From: Kitasatospora phosalacinea
Lineage (GTDB): Bacteria; Actinomycetota; Actinomycetes; Streptomycetales; Streptomycetaceae
Direction of reading: 5' to 3'
Assembly: GCF_000717185.1 (NCBI RefSeq)
Contig: NZ_JNYE01000058.1
Location: 1 to 48,209 of the forward strand
Length of the DNA stretch: 48,209 nucleotides
Shown: one piece after another, positions 38,908 to 47,945 of the stretch
Layout of the letters: each line of letters starts with the position of its first letter
How positions within the stretch are numbered: position 1 is the stretch's first letter
The notes under the pieces: model-generated
Databases searched by the model: none
The model's input: only the letters and a program-made list of their open reading frames with translations
Told to the model about the DNA's origin: nothing
Translations under genes and position numbers: made by a program

Positions 38908-41450
38908 CGGGCGCGGTCTCCTCTGTCGTGGGGGTTGTCGGTGCCGTGCTCGTACGGGTCGGTGCCGCGGCCGTACGGGTCCGCGTCACGGCCGTACGGG
39001 TCGGTGCCGCGGCCGCGCTGCCAGCCGCGCTGGAAGGCGGTCATCGCGGAGCGGGCCTGCTCGGGGTCGCGGTCGGCGGGTCCGGCGGGGCGCAGCCCGG
39101 GGCGGGGCGGTTCGGGGGCTTCGCGCAGCTGCGGGGCGAGGCTGGCCTGCCGCACCCGGCGCGGGAGTTCGTCCTCCTGCTCGGCGGGCACGGCCAGCGA
39201 GAGCAGCGCCTGCACGGGCAGCGCGGGCGGCGCGGGCGGCGCGGGCGGCGCGGACGTCACCGGCGCAGCGGGGCGGGGGGCCGGGAGCGGAGCGGAAGCG
39301 GGTGCGGGCGCGGGGGCGGGTGTCTGCGCCAACGGCCGGGCCGTCGGCGGGAGTTCCGGCACCATGGCCAACTCCCGTTCGTCCGGCCGGGGTTCGGCCT
39401 CGCGCGGGTCGAGCAGGTCGGTGGGCAGCAGCACGATCGCGGTGGTGCCGCCGTACGCGGAGGGCCGCAGGGCGACCTTGACGCCGTGGCGCTTGGCGAG
39501 GCGGCTGACCACGAACAGGCCGAGGCGGTCGCTGTCGAAGAGGTCGACCTGTTCGCTGGCGTCGATCCGCCGGTTGGCGTCGGCGAGCGCCTCGGGGCCC
39601 ATGCCGAGGCCGCGGTCCTCGATCTCCAGGGCGTAGCCGTTGCCGACCGCCTCGCCGCGGATCTGGACCTTGGTGTGCGGGGGCGAGAACCCGGTGGCGT
39701 TCTCGACGAGTTCGGCGACCAGGTGGGTGAGGTCGGCGACGGCGGGGCCGGTGACGGCGGCGTACGGGAGGCGGTGGACGTCGACCCGGGCGTACTCCTC
39801 GACCTCGGCGACGGCGGCCCGGACCACGTCGGTGAGCGGGACGGGCTTGCGCCAGGCGCGGCCGGGGGCGGCGCCGGAGAGGATGATCAGGCCCTCGGCG
39901 TGGCGGCGCATCCGGGTGGTGAGGTGGTCGAGCTTGAACAGGTCGTCGAGTTCGGCCGGGTCCTCGGTGCGGCGCTCCATCGCGTCCAGCAGGGTGAGTT
40001 GGCGGTGCACCAGGACCTGGCTGCGGCGGGCAAGGTTGACGAAGACGCCGGAGACGCCGGAGAGCACCTCGGCGCGTTCGACGGCGGCGGTGACGGCGGC
40101 CCGCTGGACGCTGTCCAGGGCGTGGTGGACCTGGCCGATCTCGTCGCCGCCGTGGTCCCGCGGGGGCACCTCGGCGTCCACGTCGACCTCCTCCCCGGCG
40201 CGCAACCGGCGCATGGTGGCGGGGAGTTTGCGTCCGGCGAGTTCCAGGGCGGAGTTGCGCAGGGCGTGCAGTTCGGCGACCAGGCCGCGGCCGATCTGGA
40301 CCGAGATCAGCAGCGAGGCGAGGACGGCGACCAGGCCGAGCAGCACGGTGGCGCCGGAGGTGCTGAACAGGCCCAGGGCGTACGGGTCGGAGCGTTCCGC
40401 GGCGTCCGCGCCGGCCTGCCGTTCGACGTCGGCGAGGGCGTGCGCGACGGCGTCGGCGACGACGGCCCAGCGGGTGTCGGGGATGGCGTGCAGGGCGGTG
40501 GCCGGGTCCGAGACGTTGGCCAACTGCTCCTCGTAGCGGCGCAGTTCCTGGTACTGGGGGCCGCCGGTGAAGGCGGCGAGCGCGGCCCGGTCGGCGGGGC
40601 GCAGGTCGGGGACGGCGGTCTGCTCGAACTGGGCGCGGGCGTACCCGGCCTGGACGATCTGCCGGTACTGCGCCTCGGTGAGCCGGCCGCTGCGCTGGGC
40701 GGCGCGCAACAGGGCGTCCTCGCGGGCGAGTTGCTCGCGGGAGCGGGCGAACTCCAGCAGCACGCGGGCGTCCGCGGCGACCCGGTGGTCCTGGAGGGCG
40801 GTGAGCGAGCCGGAGGTGGCGAGGGCGTCGTCGACGGCGGCGGTGTAGACGAGGTAGGCGTCGTTCCAGGGGATGCTGCCGTCGAGCAGCCGGCCGCGCA
40901 GCGCGGGGAGGGCGGCGACGGCGCGGGCGAGGGTGTCGAGGCGTCCGGCGGCCTCGGTGCCGAGCCCTTCGGCGTCGGCCCGGTTGTAACCGGGGGCGAG
41001 GGTGAGCGGGGCGGCGGCCCGGTCGGTCTCCTGGGCGGCGGTGCGCAGCGCGGCCTCCTGGTCGGCGCCGGGGGCGGCGAGCAGCTGTCCGGCGGCGGCG
41101 CGTTCGGCCTGGAGGGCGGTGACGGTGCGGTCGAGCGGGGTGCGCAGGACGGCGTCGACCTGCTTGATCCGCAGCAGGTCCCAGACGTCCTCGGCGGCGG
41201 TGACGGTGGCGAACGCCCACAGCGCCATCACCGACACCACCGGCACCATCAGCACGGCCACGATCCGGGCCCGGACGGTGCGGGGCCGCAGGCCGACCCG
41301 GGCGGGCGCGGGCAGCACGATCGGCGTCTCGTCGGCGGGCGGCCCGGCGTGGGCCCCGCGCCGGGGCGCACCGGGCCGGGTGCGGGCCGGTCCGCGCGGC
41401 GTGCTGGGGGCGGGCGGTCCGCTGCGGGAGGTGCCTCGGCTTGCGCGCAT
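38904..41450 (-). CDS. cvnA: Membrane histidine-kinase-like CvnA with nitrate/nitrite-sensing domain (conservon 2)
   Basis: The 848-residue product has a disordered Pro/Arg-rich N terminus and a first helix (VAVLMVPVVSVMALWAF). An extracytoplasmic NIT-type helical sensor follows (ALQAERAAAGQLLA and LEFARSREQLARED are typical), then a second helix (VLLGLVAVLASLLISV) and a HAMP-like segment. The DHLTTRMRRHAEGLIIL helix and an HATPase domain with ELVENATGFSPP and IEDRGLGMGPE come next. The C terminus is Pro/Ala-rich. It is the scaffold of the conservon complex in the membrane. Start is the ATG at 41450. Its first gene position and a MHYT gene 143 bp upstream on the same strand suggest a possible shared sensing role. 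Confidence 0.92.
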   Translation of the reverse strand: MRASRGTSRSGPPAPSTPRGPARTRPGAPRRGAHAGPPADETPIVLPAPARVGLRPRTVRARIVAVLMVPVVSVMALWAFATVTAAEDVWDLLRIKQVDAVLRTPLDRTVTALQAERAAAGQLLAAPGADQEAALRTAAQETDRAAAPLTLAPGYNRADAEGLGTEAAGRLDTLARAVAALPALRGRLLDGSIPWNDAYLVYTAAVDDALATSGSLTALQDHRVAADARVLLEFARSREQLAREDALLRAAQRSGRLTEAQYRQIVQAGYARAQFEQTAVPDLRPADRAALAAFTGGPQYQELRRYEEQLANVSDPATALHAIPDTRWAVVADAVAHALADVERQAGADAAERSDPYALGLFSTSGATVLLGLVAVLASLLISVQIGRGLVAELHALRNSALELAGRKLPATMRRLRAGEEVDVDAEVPPRDHGGDEIGQVHHALDSVQRAAVTAAVERAEVLSGVSGVFVNLARRSQVLVHRQLTLLDAMERRTEDPAELDDLFKLDHLTTRMRRHAEGLIILSGAAPGRAWRKPVPLTDVVRAAVAEVEEYARVDVHRLPYAAVTGPAVADLTHLVAELVENATGFSPPHTKVQIRGEAVGNGYALEIEDRGLGMGPEALADANRRIDASEQVDLFDSDRLGLFVVSRLAKRHGVKVALRPSAYGGTTAIVLLPTDLLDPREAEPRPDERELAMVPELPPTARPLAQTPAPAPAPASAPLPAPRPAAPVTSAPPAPPAPPALPVQALLSLAVPAEQEDELPRRVRQASLAPQLREAPEPPRPGLRPAGPADRDPEQARSAMTAFQRGWQRGRGTDPYGRDADPYGRGTDPYEHGTDNPHDRGDRAR

Positions 41451-41515
41451 GGGTGTGGCGGCCTTTCGGGCTACGGGTCGTCGGGGCGGCGGCGGGCGTG
41501 CGGGAGGGCCCGGAC

Positions 41516-41584
41516 GGGGACGGCTGGCGTACGGGGGCGGCGGCGCGGGCGGGGACGGCTGGCGTACGGGGAGGCGGCGCGGGC
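41516..41584. repeat. Direct repeat of ~35 bp between the MHYT gene and cvnA2
   Basis: A unit with GGGGACGGCTGGCGTACGGG and a GGCGGCGCGGGC tail occurs at 41516-41550 and again, one base shorter, at 41551-41584. It lies in the 143-bp gap upstream of cvnA2, where a promoter would be, and is probably a recent tandem duplication. Confidence 0.85.
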
Positions 41585-41593
41585 GGGACGGCC

Positions 41594-42376
41594 TCAGGCG
41601 GCGCGGCCGAGGTCCTCGACGGTGAGTTCGCCCGCCTCGCGGTAGGCGGCGCGTTCCTGCGCGGTCGGGGAGAGCGCGACGAACGCGGAGGTGAGGAAGA
41701 GGAAGGAGCCGAGCCCGACGGCGAGCGGGAAGACGAACTGCATCGGGGTGGCGCCGCCGAGGCCGGTGCGGGCGGGTTCCATGTGGACGTGGACGGCGGC
41801 CATGCCGGTGTAGTGCATGCAGCTGACGGCGATGCCCATGACCAGCGCGGCCGCGGCCGCCGCGTACACGTTGCGGATCGTGACGGCGGCCCAGAGCGCG
41901 GCGGTGGCGGCGCCGACCGCGATCAGCACGGACAGCGCCACCGTGCCGACCTGGTAGCGCAGTTCGCCGTGGATGCGGACGGCGGACATCCCGAGGTAGT
42001 GCATCGCGGCGACGCCGACGCCGGTGGTCAGCCCGCCCAGCAGCAGGCTGCGGCCGCGGTGCCGCCCGTAGCCGACCACGAAGACGCCGAGGCCGACGAC
42101 GGCGATCGCGACCAGCAGGCTGAGGACGGTCAGCGGGACGTCGTAGCGCAGGTCGCTGCCGTCGACGGTGAAGCCGAACATCGCGACGAAGTGCATCGTC
42201 CAGATCCCGGAGCCGATCGCGGCGGCCGCGGTGAGCAGCCAGTTGCGCCGGGAGGCGCCGGTGGCGGACAGCGCCCGCAGCGTGCAGCGCAGGCCGAGGG
42301 CCGCGCCGACGCAGGCCATCGCGTAGGAGAGCGCCGGTGTGAGCCAACCGAAGCTGAAGTGGTCCATCGATCCCAT
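41594..42376 (-). CDS. MHYT-domain integral membrane sensor protein
   Basis: The 260-residue product has about seven transmembrane helices with three MHYT-type motifs: MHFVAM (near 60), MHYLGM (near 125) and MHYTGM (near 190). In this family the Met/His pairs are proposed to hold a copper or other metal that senses O2, CO or NO. Unlike many members it has no GGDEF, EAL or kinase domain attached, so its output must go through another protein; the conservon 2 complex encoded downstream is a candidate. Start is ATG 42376 with AGGAGG 7 nt upstream; an ATG at 42415 is a longer alternative. Confidence 0.92.
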   Translation of the reverse strand: MGSMDHFSFGWLTPALSYAMACVGAALGLRCTLRALSATGASRRNWLLTAAAAIGSGIWTMHFVAMFGFTVDGSDLRYDVPLTVLSLLVAIAVVGLGVFVVGYGRHRGRSLLLGGLTTGVGVAAMHYLGMSAVRIHGELRYQVGTVALSVLIAVGAATAALWAAVTIRNVYAAAAAALVMGIAVSCMHYTGMAAVHVHMEPARTGLGGATPMQFVFPLAVGLGSFLFLTSAFVALSPTAQERAAYREAGELTVEDLGRAA

Positions 42377-42642
42377 CGGGGTGCCTCCTGCGAGGGGCGT
42401 CCGCCGCTCGCCCAAGCTCTTGTGTTCCAGGGACCGTGGACGCTACCCAGGGTTGATGAATGGTCACCAGAAGATGTGAAAAGCACCTCGCACTGTGGGG
42501 GTTGTGTGCTCGAATGGTCCGACGACGTGTGCCCGTCCCGGCACTTCCGCGGGGACCCGCTCCGAAAAAGCACTGCGCGCTGTCGGTCGGACTCGATAAC
42601 CTCCGCCTGCTTCCCGGCCGAACCACTCCCCTGAGGAACAGC

Positions 42643-43365
42643 GTGTCCATACCCGTCCCGCCCCAGCAGACCGACCCCGCCGCGGCCTTCGCGCCGCACC
42701 CGGGGGCCGAGTCCCCGTACCCGGCGGGCGCCCCGTACCTGGCGGACCCGACCCGGCCGCACTGCCGCTTCTGCGGGTCGGTGCCCGCCGTGGACGTCAC
42801 GGTCCGCGGCCACCAGGGCTTCCTGGTGATGATGAGGTTCCTGCGCCTGCCCGGCCCGTTCTGCCGGGACTGCGGGACGGCGACCGTCCGGCGGATGACG
42901 GCCAACAGCCTGTGGCAGGGCTGGTGGGGCCTGGCCTCCGCGCTGATCAACCCGTTCACCATGCTGATGAACCTGGTGGCCTGGTCCAAGCTGCGCAAGC
43001 TCGCGCCGCCCGCCCCGGGCGCCCCCGGCACGCCGCTGCCCGTGGGCCGCCCGCTGTACCTGCGCCCGGCGATCCTCGGCCTGCTGGTCCCCGTGGTGGC
43101 CGTGGGCGCGATCGTCTACAGCGTCAAGCAGGACCCGGACTTCGCGTCGGCGGGCGACTGCGTCCACAAGAGCGGGAGCGACTTCTCGCCGGACCTGAAG
43201 GTCGTCGACTGCGGCGGCTCCGACGCCCAGTACAAGGTGCTGGGCCGGGTGGACTCCTCCGCGAAGGACGCCTGCGCGGCGTTCCCCACCGCCGAGGCCA
43301 CGTACTGGGTGGAGAAGGGCAGCAGCTCGTACAGCCTCTGCCTGGTTCGGATCGACGACAACTGA
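42643..43365 (+). CDS. LppU/SCO3897 family protein with N-terminal zinc-ribbon
   Basis: The product has 240 residues. The first ~75 contain two CxxC pairs (HCRFCGS and FCRDCGTA), a likely zinc ribbon in the cytoplasm. A hydrophobic stretch (WWGLASALINPFTMLMNLVAW) and a clear membrane helix follow (YLRPAILGLLVPVVAVGAIVYSV). The extracytoplasmic C-terminal domain has GDCVHKSGSDFSPDLKVVDCG and CLVR with paired Cys, typical of LppU/SCO3897 proteins. Function unknown. Start is the GTG at 42643 with GAGGA upstream; the in-frame upstream extension is not protein-like. TAACCT near 42595 could be a -10. It is divergent from the MHYT gene and converges on the P450. Confidence 0.88.
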   Translation: MSIPVPPQQTDPAAAFAPHPGAESPYPAGAPYLADPTRPHCRFCGSVPAVDVTVRGHQGFLVMMRFLRLPGPFCRDCGTATVRRMTANSLWQGWWGLASALINPFTMLMNLVAWSKLRKLAPPAPGAPGTPLPVGRPLYLRPAILGLLVPVVAVGAIVYSVKQDPDFASAGDCVHKSGSDFSPDLKVVDCGGSDAQYKVLGRVDSSAKDACAAFPTAEATYWVEKGSSSYSLCLVRIDDN

Positions 43366-43400
43366 ACCGACGGCAACTGCGCCGACGGCAACTGCACGCG

Positions 43401-43425
43401 AACGGCCCGCCGGTGGCGGGCCGTT
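43401..43425. terminator. Bidirectional terminator between LppU-like gene and P450
   Basis: AACGGCCCGCC (43401-43411) and GGCGGGCCGTT (43415-43425) are exact complements around a 3-nt loop. The hairpin lies midway between two convergent genes. Just upstream, CCGACGGCAACTG occurs twice in tandem (about 43369-43395). Confidence 0.88.
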
Positions 43426-43457
43426 CGGCGTTCCCGGCGGCGCGGCGCGGGGCGGGC

Positions 43458-44816
43458 CTAGCCGCGCGGGGTGAGGCGGACCCGGACCGGGCCGCCGAGC
43501 TCCAGGGTGATGCCCTGGCTCAGCGGGACGTCGGTGTCGACCGCGGTAACCTCGAACGCACGGAGCAGGACGGCCAGCGCGAGCACCGACTCCAGCATCG
43601 AGAAGTGCTGGCCGATGCAGGCCCGCGGGCCGCCGCCGAACGGGAACCAGGCGTAGCGGTGGCGGGCGGCCTCGCGCTCGGGGGTGAAGCGGTCGGGGTC
43701 GAAGCGCTCGGGGTCCTCCCAGTGGTCGGGGTGGCGGTGGGTGACGTAGGGGGCGACCAGGACGTCCGCGCCCGCCGGGACCGGCACGCCGCCGATCACG
43801 GTGTCCGCGACGGCGCGCCGGCCGACCGCGGGCGCGGCCGGGTAGAGCCGCATGGCTTCCTTCAGCACCCTTGTCAGGTACGGGAGTTCGGCGTAGTCGG
43901 CGGCGGTGGGGCGGCGGCCGTCGGCGAGCAGGTCGGCGACCTCGCGGTGGGCGAGGGCCTGCTGCTCGGGGTGCTTGCCGAGCAGGTGGAGGGCGAAGGT
44001 CAGCGAGGTGGCGGTGGTCTCGTGGCCGGCCAGCAGGAAGATCAGCACCTGTTCGCGCAGTTCGGTGGCGTCGAGCTGCTCGCCGTCCTCGCCGCGGGCG
44101 TCGGCGAGCAGGCCGAGCAGGTCGTCGGAGCCGGTCTCCCCCTGGGCGGCGCGGCGGGCGATGATGGCGTCGCAGACCTCGTACAGGGTGCGTTCGGCGG
44201 CGAGCGCCTTGCGGTGGCCGGGCAGCGGCCACTGGCGGGGCAGGCGCAGCGGGGAGAAGGCGCGGTCGCGGACGAAGTTGTTGAGGACCGGGAAGGCGTG
44301 GTGGACGGTCTCGACGGCCTCCTCGACGTCCTGGCCGAACAGGATCCGGGAGACGGTGCGCAGCGCGAAGCGGCTCATCTCCCCGGCGAGGTCGACGGTG
44401 GCGTCGGGGGCGGCGGCCCAGCGGGCGGCGAGCGCCTCGCTCTCGGCGCCGATCGCGTCGGCGTACCGGTCGACCCGCTTGCGGGTGAACAGCGGCTGGA
44501 CGAGGCGGCGCTGGCGCAGGTAGTCGGCGTCCTGGGAGGTGAGCAGGCCGTTGCCGAAGCTCTCCCGGATCTCGCCGTAGAAGACGTTGTCCTTGCGGAA
44601 GCCGGCGGCGTCGGTGGCGAGCACCTGCTGGACGGCCTCGGGCGAGAAGACCATCCAGATCTCGGCGCGCAGGCCGGGCGGCCCGGCCTGGATGCGGACC
44701 ACGTCGCCGTGGTCGCGGTGGGCGGCGAGGTAGGTGGCGAGCGCGTCGCGCTTGAGGTCGAGCAGCGAGCCGATCAGCGGCAGGCCGGGCGGGCCGGGCA
44801 CGCGGGTGGCGGTCAA
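43458..44816 (-). CDS. Cytochrome P450
   Basis: The 452-residue P450 has the I-helix oxygen site AGHETT (263-268), the ExxR pair in KEAMR (Glu320/Arg323), the PERF-type segment DPERFDPDRF and the haem loop FPFGGGPRACIG with Cys400. Its N-terminal PGPPGLPLIGSL Pro-rich start resembles CYP102/CYP110-like and other membrane-type bacterial P450s, but no transmembrane helix precedes it. The substrate is unknown. Start is a TTG at 44816, with GGAGG 8 nt upstream. It lies 1.1 kb from the MHYT gene on the same strand as conservon 2; several conservons elsewhere include P450s. No ferredoxin gene is adjacent. Confidence 0.93.
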   Translation of the reverse strand: MTATRVPGPPGLPLIGSLLDLKRDALATYLAAHRDHGDVVRIQAGPPGLRAEIWMVFSPEAVQQVLATDAAGFRKDNVFYGEIRESFGNGLLTSQDADYLRQRRLVQPLFTRKRVDRYADAIGAESEALAARWAAAPDATVDLAGEMSRFALRTVSRILFGQDVEEAVETVHHAFPVLNNFVRDRAFSPLRLPRQWPLPGHRKALAAERTLYEVCDAIIARRAAQGETGSDDLLGLLADARGEDGEQLDATELREQVLIFLLAGHETTATSLTFALHLLGKHPEQQALAHREVADLLADGRRPTAADYAELPYLTRVLKEAMRLYPAAPAVGRRAVADTVIGGVPVPAGADVLVAPYVTHRHPDHWEDPERFDPDRFTPEREAARHRYAWFPFGGGPRACIGQHFSMLESVLALAVLLRAFEVTAVDTDVPLSQGITLELGGPVRVRLTPRG

Positions 44817-44941
44817 GGGGTCCCCTCCGTTGGCGGGCGAACCTCCGTGTGGGAGAGGTTCGCTGAAACCGCGTCAGTATCCCCCGGCGGGCGGTGGAGT
44901 GCGAGGGTGCTGGCCGTCCCGCCCGCGACGCCCTTGAGGCA

Positions 44942-44973
44942 TTGCACATGCAACCCTTAAGTTCGTCTTAAGG
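44942..44973. promoter_or_regulatory. Two inverted repeats between P450 and modA
   Basis: TTGCA-CA-TGCAA (44942-44953) and CCTTAAG-TTCGT-CTTAAGG (44955-44973) are exact inverted repeats in the AT-richer middle of the 270-bp divergent gap. They lie about 115-145 bp upstream of the modA start. They could bind a ModE-like or other regulator, but I do not recognise a known consensus. Confidence 0.5.
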
Positions 44974-45086
44974 TCGCTTGTGCGATGAGACAGCAGTCTT
45001 GAGCCCCGCAGCTGCGGCACTATGATCACCTGATCACACCCTCACGTCCTCGCCCGCCACGCCCACACGACCAGGGGAAACCATCC

Positions 45087-45881
45087 ATGCGCAGCGTCAG
45101 ACGACTCCTCGCCGCCTCCGCCGTCCTCGCCCTCGCGGCCGGCCTGACCGCGTGCACCGGCTCCGGCGGCGGGGGCGCCTCGATCAACCCGGCCCCGGCC
45201 CGGCCCGAGGTCAAGGGCACCGTGACGGTGTTCGCCGCGGCCTCGCTGAAGGAGTCCTTCACCGAGCTGGGCAAGCGCTTCGAGGCCGCCTACCCGGGCA
45301 CCACGGTGACCTTCAACTTCGGCGGCTCCTCCACGCTCGCCCGGAGCATCGTCTCCGGCGCCCCGGCCGACGTGTTCGCCGCGGCCAGCCCGGCCACCAT
45401 GAAGACCGTCACCGACGCCGAGCTGAGCGGCGGCGACCCGACGGTGTTCGTCCGCAACACCCTGGAGATCGCCGTCGCCAAGGGCAACCCGAAGCACATC
45501 GCCGGCCTGAAGGACCTCAAGGGCGTCAAGACCGCGCTGTGCGCCAAGGAGGTGCCGTGCGGCACCGCCGCCGTCACCGCGCTCGGGGCGGCCGGGGTGG
45601 AGCTCACCCCCGCCACCTACGAGCAGGACGTCAAGGGCGCCCTGACCAAGGTCGAACTGGGCGAGGTCGACGCGTCGCTGGTGTACCGGACCGATGTGAA
45701 GGCCGACTCCGGCAAGATCGAGGGCGTGAACTTCCCCGAGGCCGCGCAGGCCGTCAACGACTACCAGGTCGTCTCCCTCGGCAAGGCGTCCAACGCCAAC
45801 GGCGCGGCCGCGTTCCTCGGCTACCTCGGCTCCGCGGACGCCCGCCGGGTGTTCACCGACGCCGGCTTCCAGGCGCCGTGA
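45087..45881 (+). CDS. modA: Molybdate ABC transporter substrate-binding lipoprotein
   Basis: The 264-residue lipoprotein has a signal peptide ending in the lipobox LTAC (Cys23), so it is anchored outside the membrane. The mature part has TVFAAASLKESFTELGKRFEAAYPGTTVTFNFGGSSTLARSIVSGAPADVFAAAS, the ModA signature that holds the oxyanion, and AVNDYQVVSLGKAS near the end. It binds molybdate (or tungstate) and delivers it to ModBC. Start is the ATG at 45087, with AGGGGAAACC upstream. First gene of modABC; the stop overlaps modB. Confidence 0.95.
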   Translation: MRSVRRLLAASAVLALAAGLTACTGSGGGGASINPAPARPEVKGTVTVFAAASLKESFTELGKRFEAAYPGTTVTFNFGGSSTLARSIVSGAPADVFAAASPATMKTVTDAELSGGDPTVFVRNTLEIAVAKGNPKHIAGLKDLKGVKTALCAKEVPCGTAAVTALGAAGVELTPATYEQDVKGALTKVELGEVDASLVYRTDVKADSGKIEGVNFPEAAQAVNDYQVVSLGKASNANGAAAFLGYLGSADARRVFTDAGFQAP

Positions 45882-46726
45882 CGGGCCCGGACGCCCCCCG
45901 CACCACCACCGCACCACACCCCCGGGGCCGGCGGCGGCCCCGGGGGGCCGGGCGGGTCCCGGCCGCGCTGCTGCTGCCCGCGCTGCTCGGCCTCGCCTTC
46001 CTGGTCCTGCCGCTGCTGGGGCTGCTGGTCCGCGCCCCGTGGAGCTCGCTGCCCGAACTGCTGACTGAGCCCGAGGTGTGGCAGGCGCTCAAGCTCTCCC
46101 TCCTCTCGGCGACCCTGGCCACCGGCGTCGCACTCGTCCTGGGCGTGCCGCTGGCCTGGCTGCTGGCCCGCACCGAGTTCCCCGGACGGCGCCTGGTGCG
46201 CGCCCTGGTCACCCTGCCGCTGGTGCTGCCCCCGGTGGTCGGCGGCGTGGCGCTGCTGCTGGTGCTCGGCCGCAACGGCGTCCTGGGCCGCTGGCTGGAC
46301 GCCTGGACCGGCATCACCCTCCCCTTCACCACCACCGGCGTGGTGATCGCCGAGGCCTTCGTCGCGATGCCCTTCCTGGTGATCAGCGTGGAGGGCGCGC
46401 TGCGCGCCGCCGACCCGCGCTACGAGGAGGCCGCCGCCACCCTGGGCGCCTCCCGGCTGACCGCGTTCCGCCGGGTCACCCTGCCGCTGGTCGCCCCCGG
46501 CATCGGGGCGGGCGCGGTGCTGGCCTGGGCCCGGGCGCTGGGCGAGTTCGGCGCGACCATCACCTTCGCCGGGAACTTCCCCGGCCGCACCCAGACCATG
46601 CCGCTGGCCGTCTACCTCGCCATGGAGTCCGACCCGGAGGCGGCGATCGCGCTCAGCCTCGTCCTGCTCACCGTCTCCGTCGCGGTCCTCGCCGGACTGC
46701 GCGACCGCTGGATGTCGACCCCGTGA
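45878..46726 (+). CDS. modB: Molybdate ABC transporter permease
   Basis: The 282-residue product has an Arg-rich N terminus, then about six helices. The permease EAA-type loop reads EEAAATLGASRLTAFRRVTLPLVAPG, followed by WARALGEFGATITFAG, a ModB hallmark. It forms the inner-membrane channel of the molybdate importer. The start is the GTG at 45878, overlapping the modA stop by 4 nt (GTGA). Confidence 0.94.
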   Translation: MTGPDAPRTTTAPHPRGRRRPRGAGRVPAALLLPALLGLAFLVLPLLGLLVRAPWSSLPELLTEPEVWQALKLSLLSATLATGVALVLGVPLAWLLARTEFPGRRLVRALVTLPLVLPPVVGGVALLLVLGRNGVLGRWLDAWTGITLPFTTTGVVIAEAFVAMPFLVISVEGALRAADPRYEEAAATLGASRLTAFRRVTLPLVAPGIGAGAVLAWARALGEFGATITFAGNFPGRTQTMPLAVYLAMESDPEAAIALSLVLLTVSVAVLAGLRDRWMSTP

Positions 46727-47823
46727 AACCTCCCGAAGCCGCCCCGACCGCCGCTCCGTCGGCCGCCCGCCCCGCCCTGGACGCCGAACTCCGGATCACC
46801 CGCGGCACGTTCACCCTGGACGTCCCGCTGGCCGCCGAGCCCGGCGAGGTGCTCGCCCTGCTCGGCCCGAACGGCGCGGGCAAGTCCACCGCGCTGCGCG
46901 CCCTGGCCGGGCTGCTGCCGCTCACCGACGGGCACCTGCACCTGGACGGCGCACCGCTGGACTCCCCCGCCGACGGCCTGTTCCGGCCCGCCGAGCAGCG
47001 GCCGATCGGCGTGGTCTTCCAGGACTACCTGCTCTTCCCGCACCTGTCCGCGCTCGACAACGTCGCCTTCGGCCTGCGCACCCGCGGCCTGCGCCGGTCC
47101 GCCGCCCGGGCCGGGGCCCTGCCCTGGCTGGAGCGGATGGGCCTGGCCGAGCACGCCGGACGCCGCCCCGCGAAGCTCTCCGGCGGCCAGGCCCAGCGCG
47201 TCGCCCTGGCCCGCGCCCTGGCCGTCCGCCCCCGCCTGCTGCTGCTGGACGAGCCGCTGGCCGCGCTGGACGCCCGCACCCGGCTCGACGTCCGGGCCGA
47301 ACTGCGGCGCCACCTCGCCGAGTTCGAGGCCGTCGCGGTGCTCGTCACGCACGACCCGCTGGACGCCATGGTGCTCGCCGACCGCCTCGTCGTCATCGAG
47401 GGCGGCCGGGTCGTCCAGAGCGGCCGCCCCGCCGAGGTCGCCCGGCACCCGCGCACCGACTACATCGCCCGGCTGGTCGGCCTCAACCTCTACCAGGGCA
47501 CCGCCGACGGCCGCCGCGTCACCCTCCCCGAGGGCCAGGTCCTCGCCACCGACGAGGACCTCACCGGCCCCGCCTTCGTCGCCTTCCCGCCCGACGCGGT
47601 CACCCTGCACCGCCACCGCCCCGAGACCAGCGCCCGCAACCTCTTCCCCTGCACCGTCGCCGGACTCGACCTGCACGGCGACCGCTTCCGCGTCGACCTC
47701 ACCGGCCCCCTCCCCCTCGCCGCCGACCTCACCCCCACCGCCGCCGCCGACCTCGACCTCACCCCCGGCACCCGCGTCTGGGCCGCCGTCAAGGCCACCC
47801 AGACCCACGCCTACCCGGCCTGA
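46723..47823 (+). CDS. modC: Molybdate ABC transporter ATP-binding protein
   Basis: The 366-residue ATPase has Walker A GPNGAGKST (48-56), Q-loop VFQDYLLFPH, signature LSGGQAQR (152-159), Walker B LLLLDEPLAALD (172-183) and the H-loop VTHDPLDA. The C-terminal ~75 residues (NLFPCTVAGLDLHGDRFRVDL, LTPGTRVWAAVKATQTHAYPA) form a molybdate-binding MOP/TOBE domain, typical of ModC. The start is the GTG at 46723, overlapping the modB stop by 4 nt. Last gene of the operon. Confidence 0.95.
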   Translation: MKPPEAAPTAAPSAARPALDAELRITRGTFTLDVPLAAEPGEVLALLGPNGAGKSTALRALAGLLPLTDGHLHLDGAPLDSPADGLFRPAEQRPIGVVFQDYLLFPHLSALDNVAFGLRTRGLRRSAARAGALPWLERMGLAEHAGRRPAKLSGGQAQRVALARALAVRPRLLLLDEPLAALDARTRLDVRAELRRHLAEFEAVAVLVTHDPLDAMVLADRLVVIEGGRVVQSGRPAEVARHPRTDYIARLVGLNLYQGTADGRRVTLPEGQVLATDEDLTGPAFVAFPPDAVTLHRHRPETSARNLFPCTVAGLDLHGDRFRVDLTGPLPLAADLTPTAAADLDLTPGTRVWAAVKATQTHAYPA

Positions 47824-47945
47824 GCCCCGCCCCCGCGGCCGCCCACCGAGGCGAACCTCCCGGCCCTCCCGACCAACCCGATCGCCCCGCCCACCCCGAC
47901 CACCCCGGCCGCCCGGCCGTCGCGTCCTCCCGTACAGTGGCGGGC

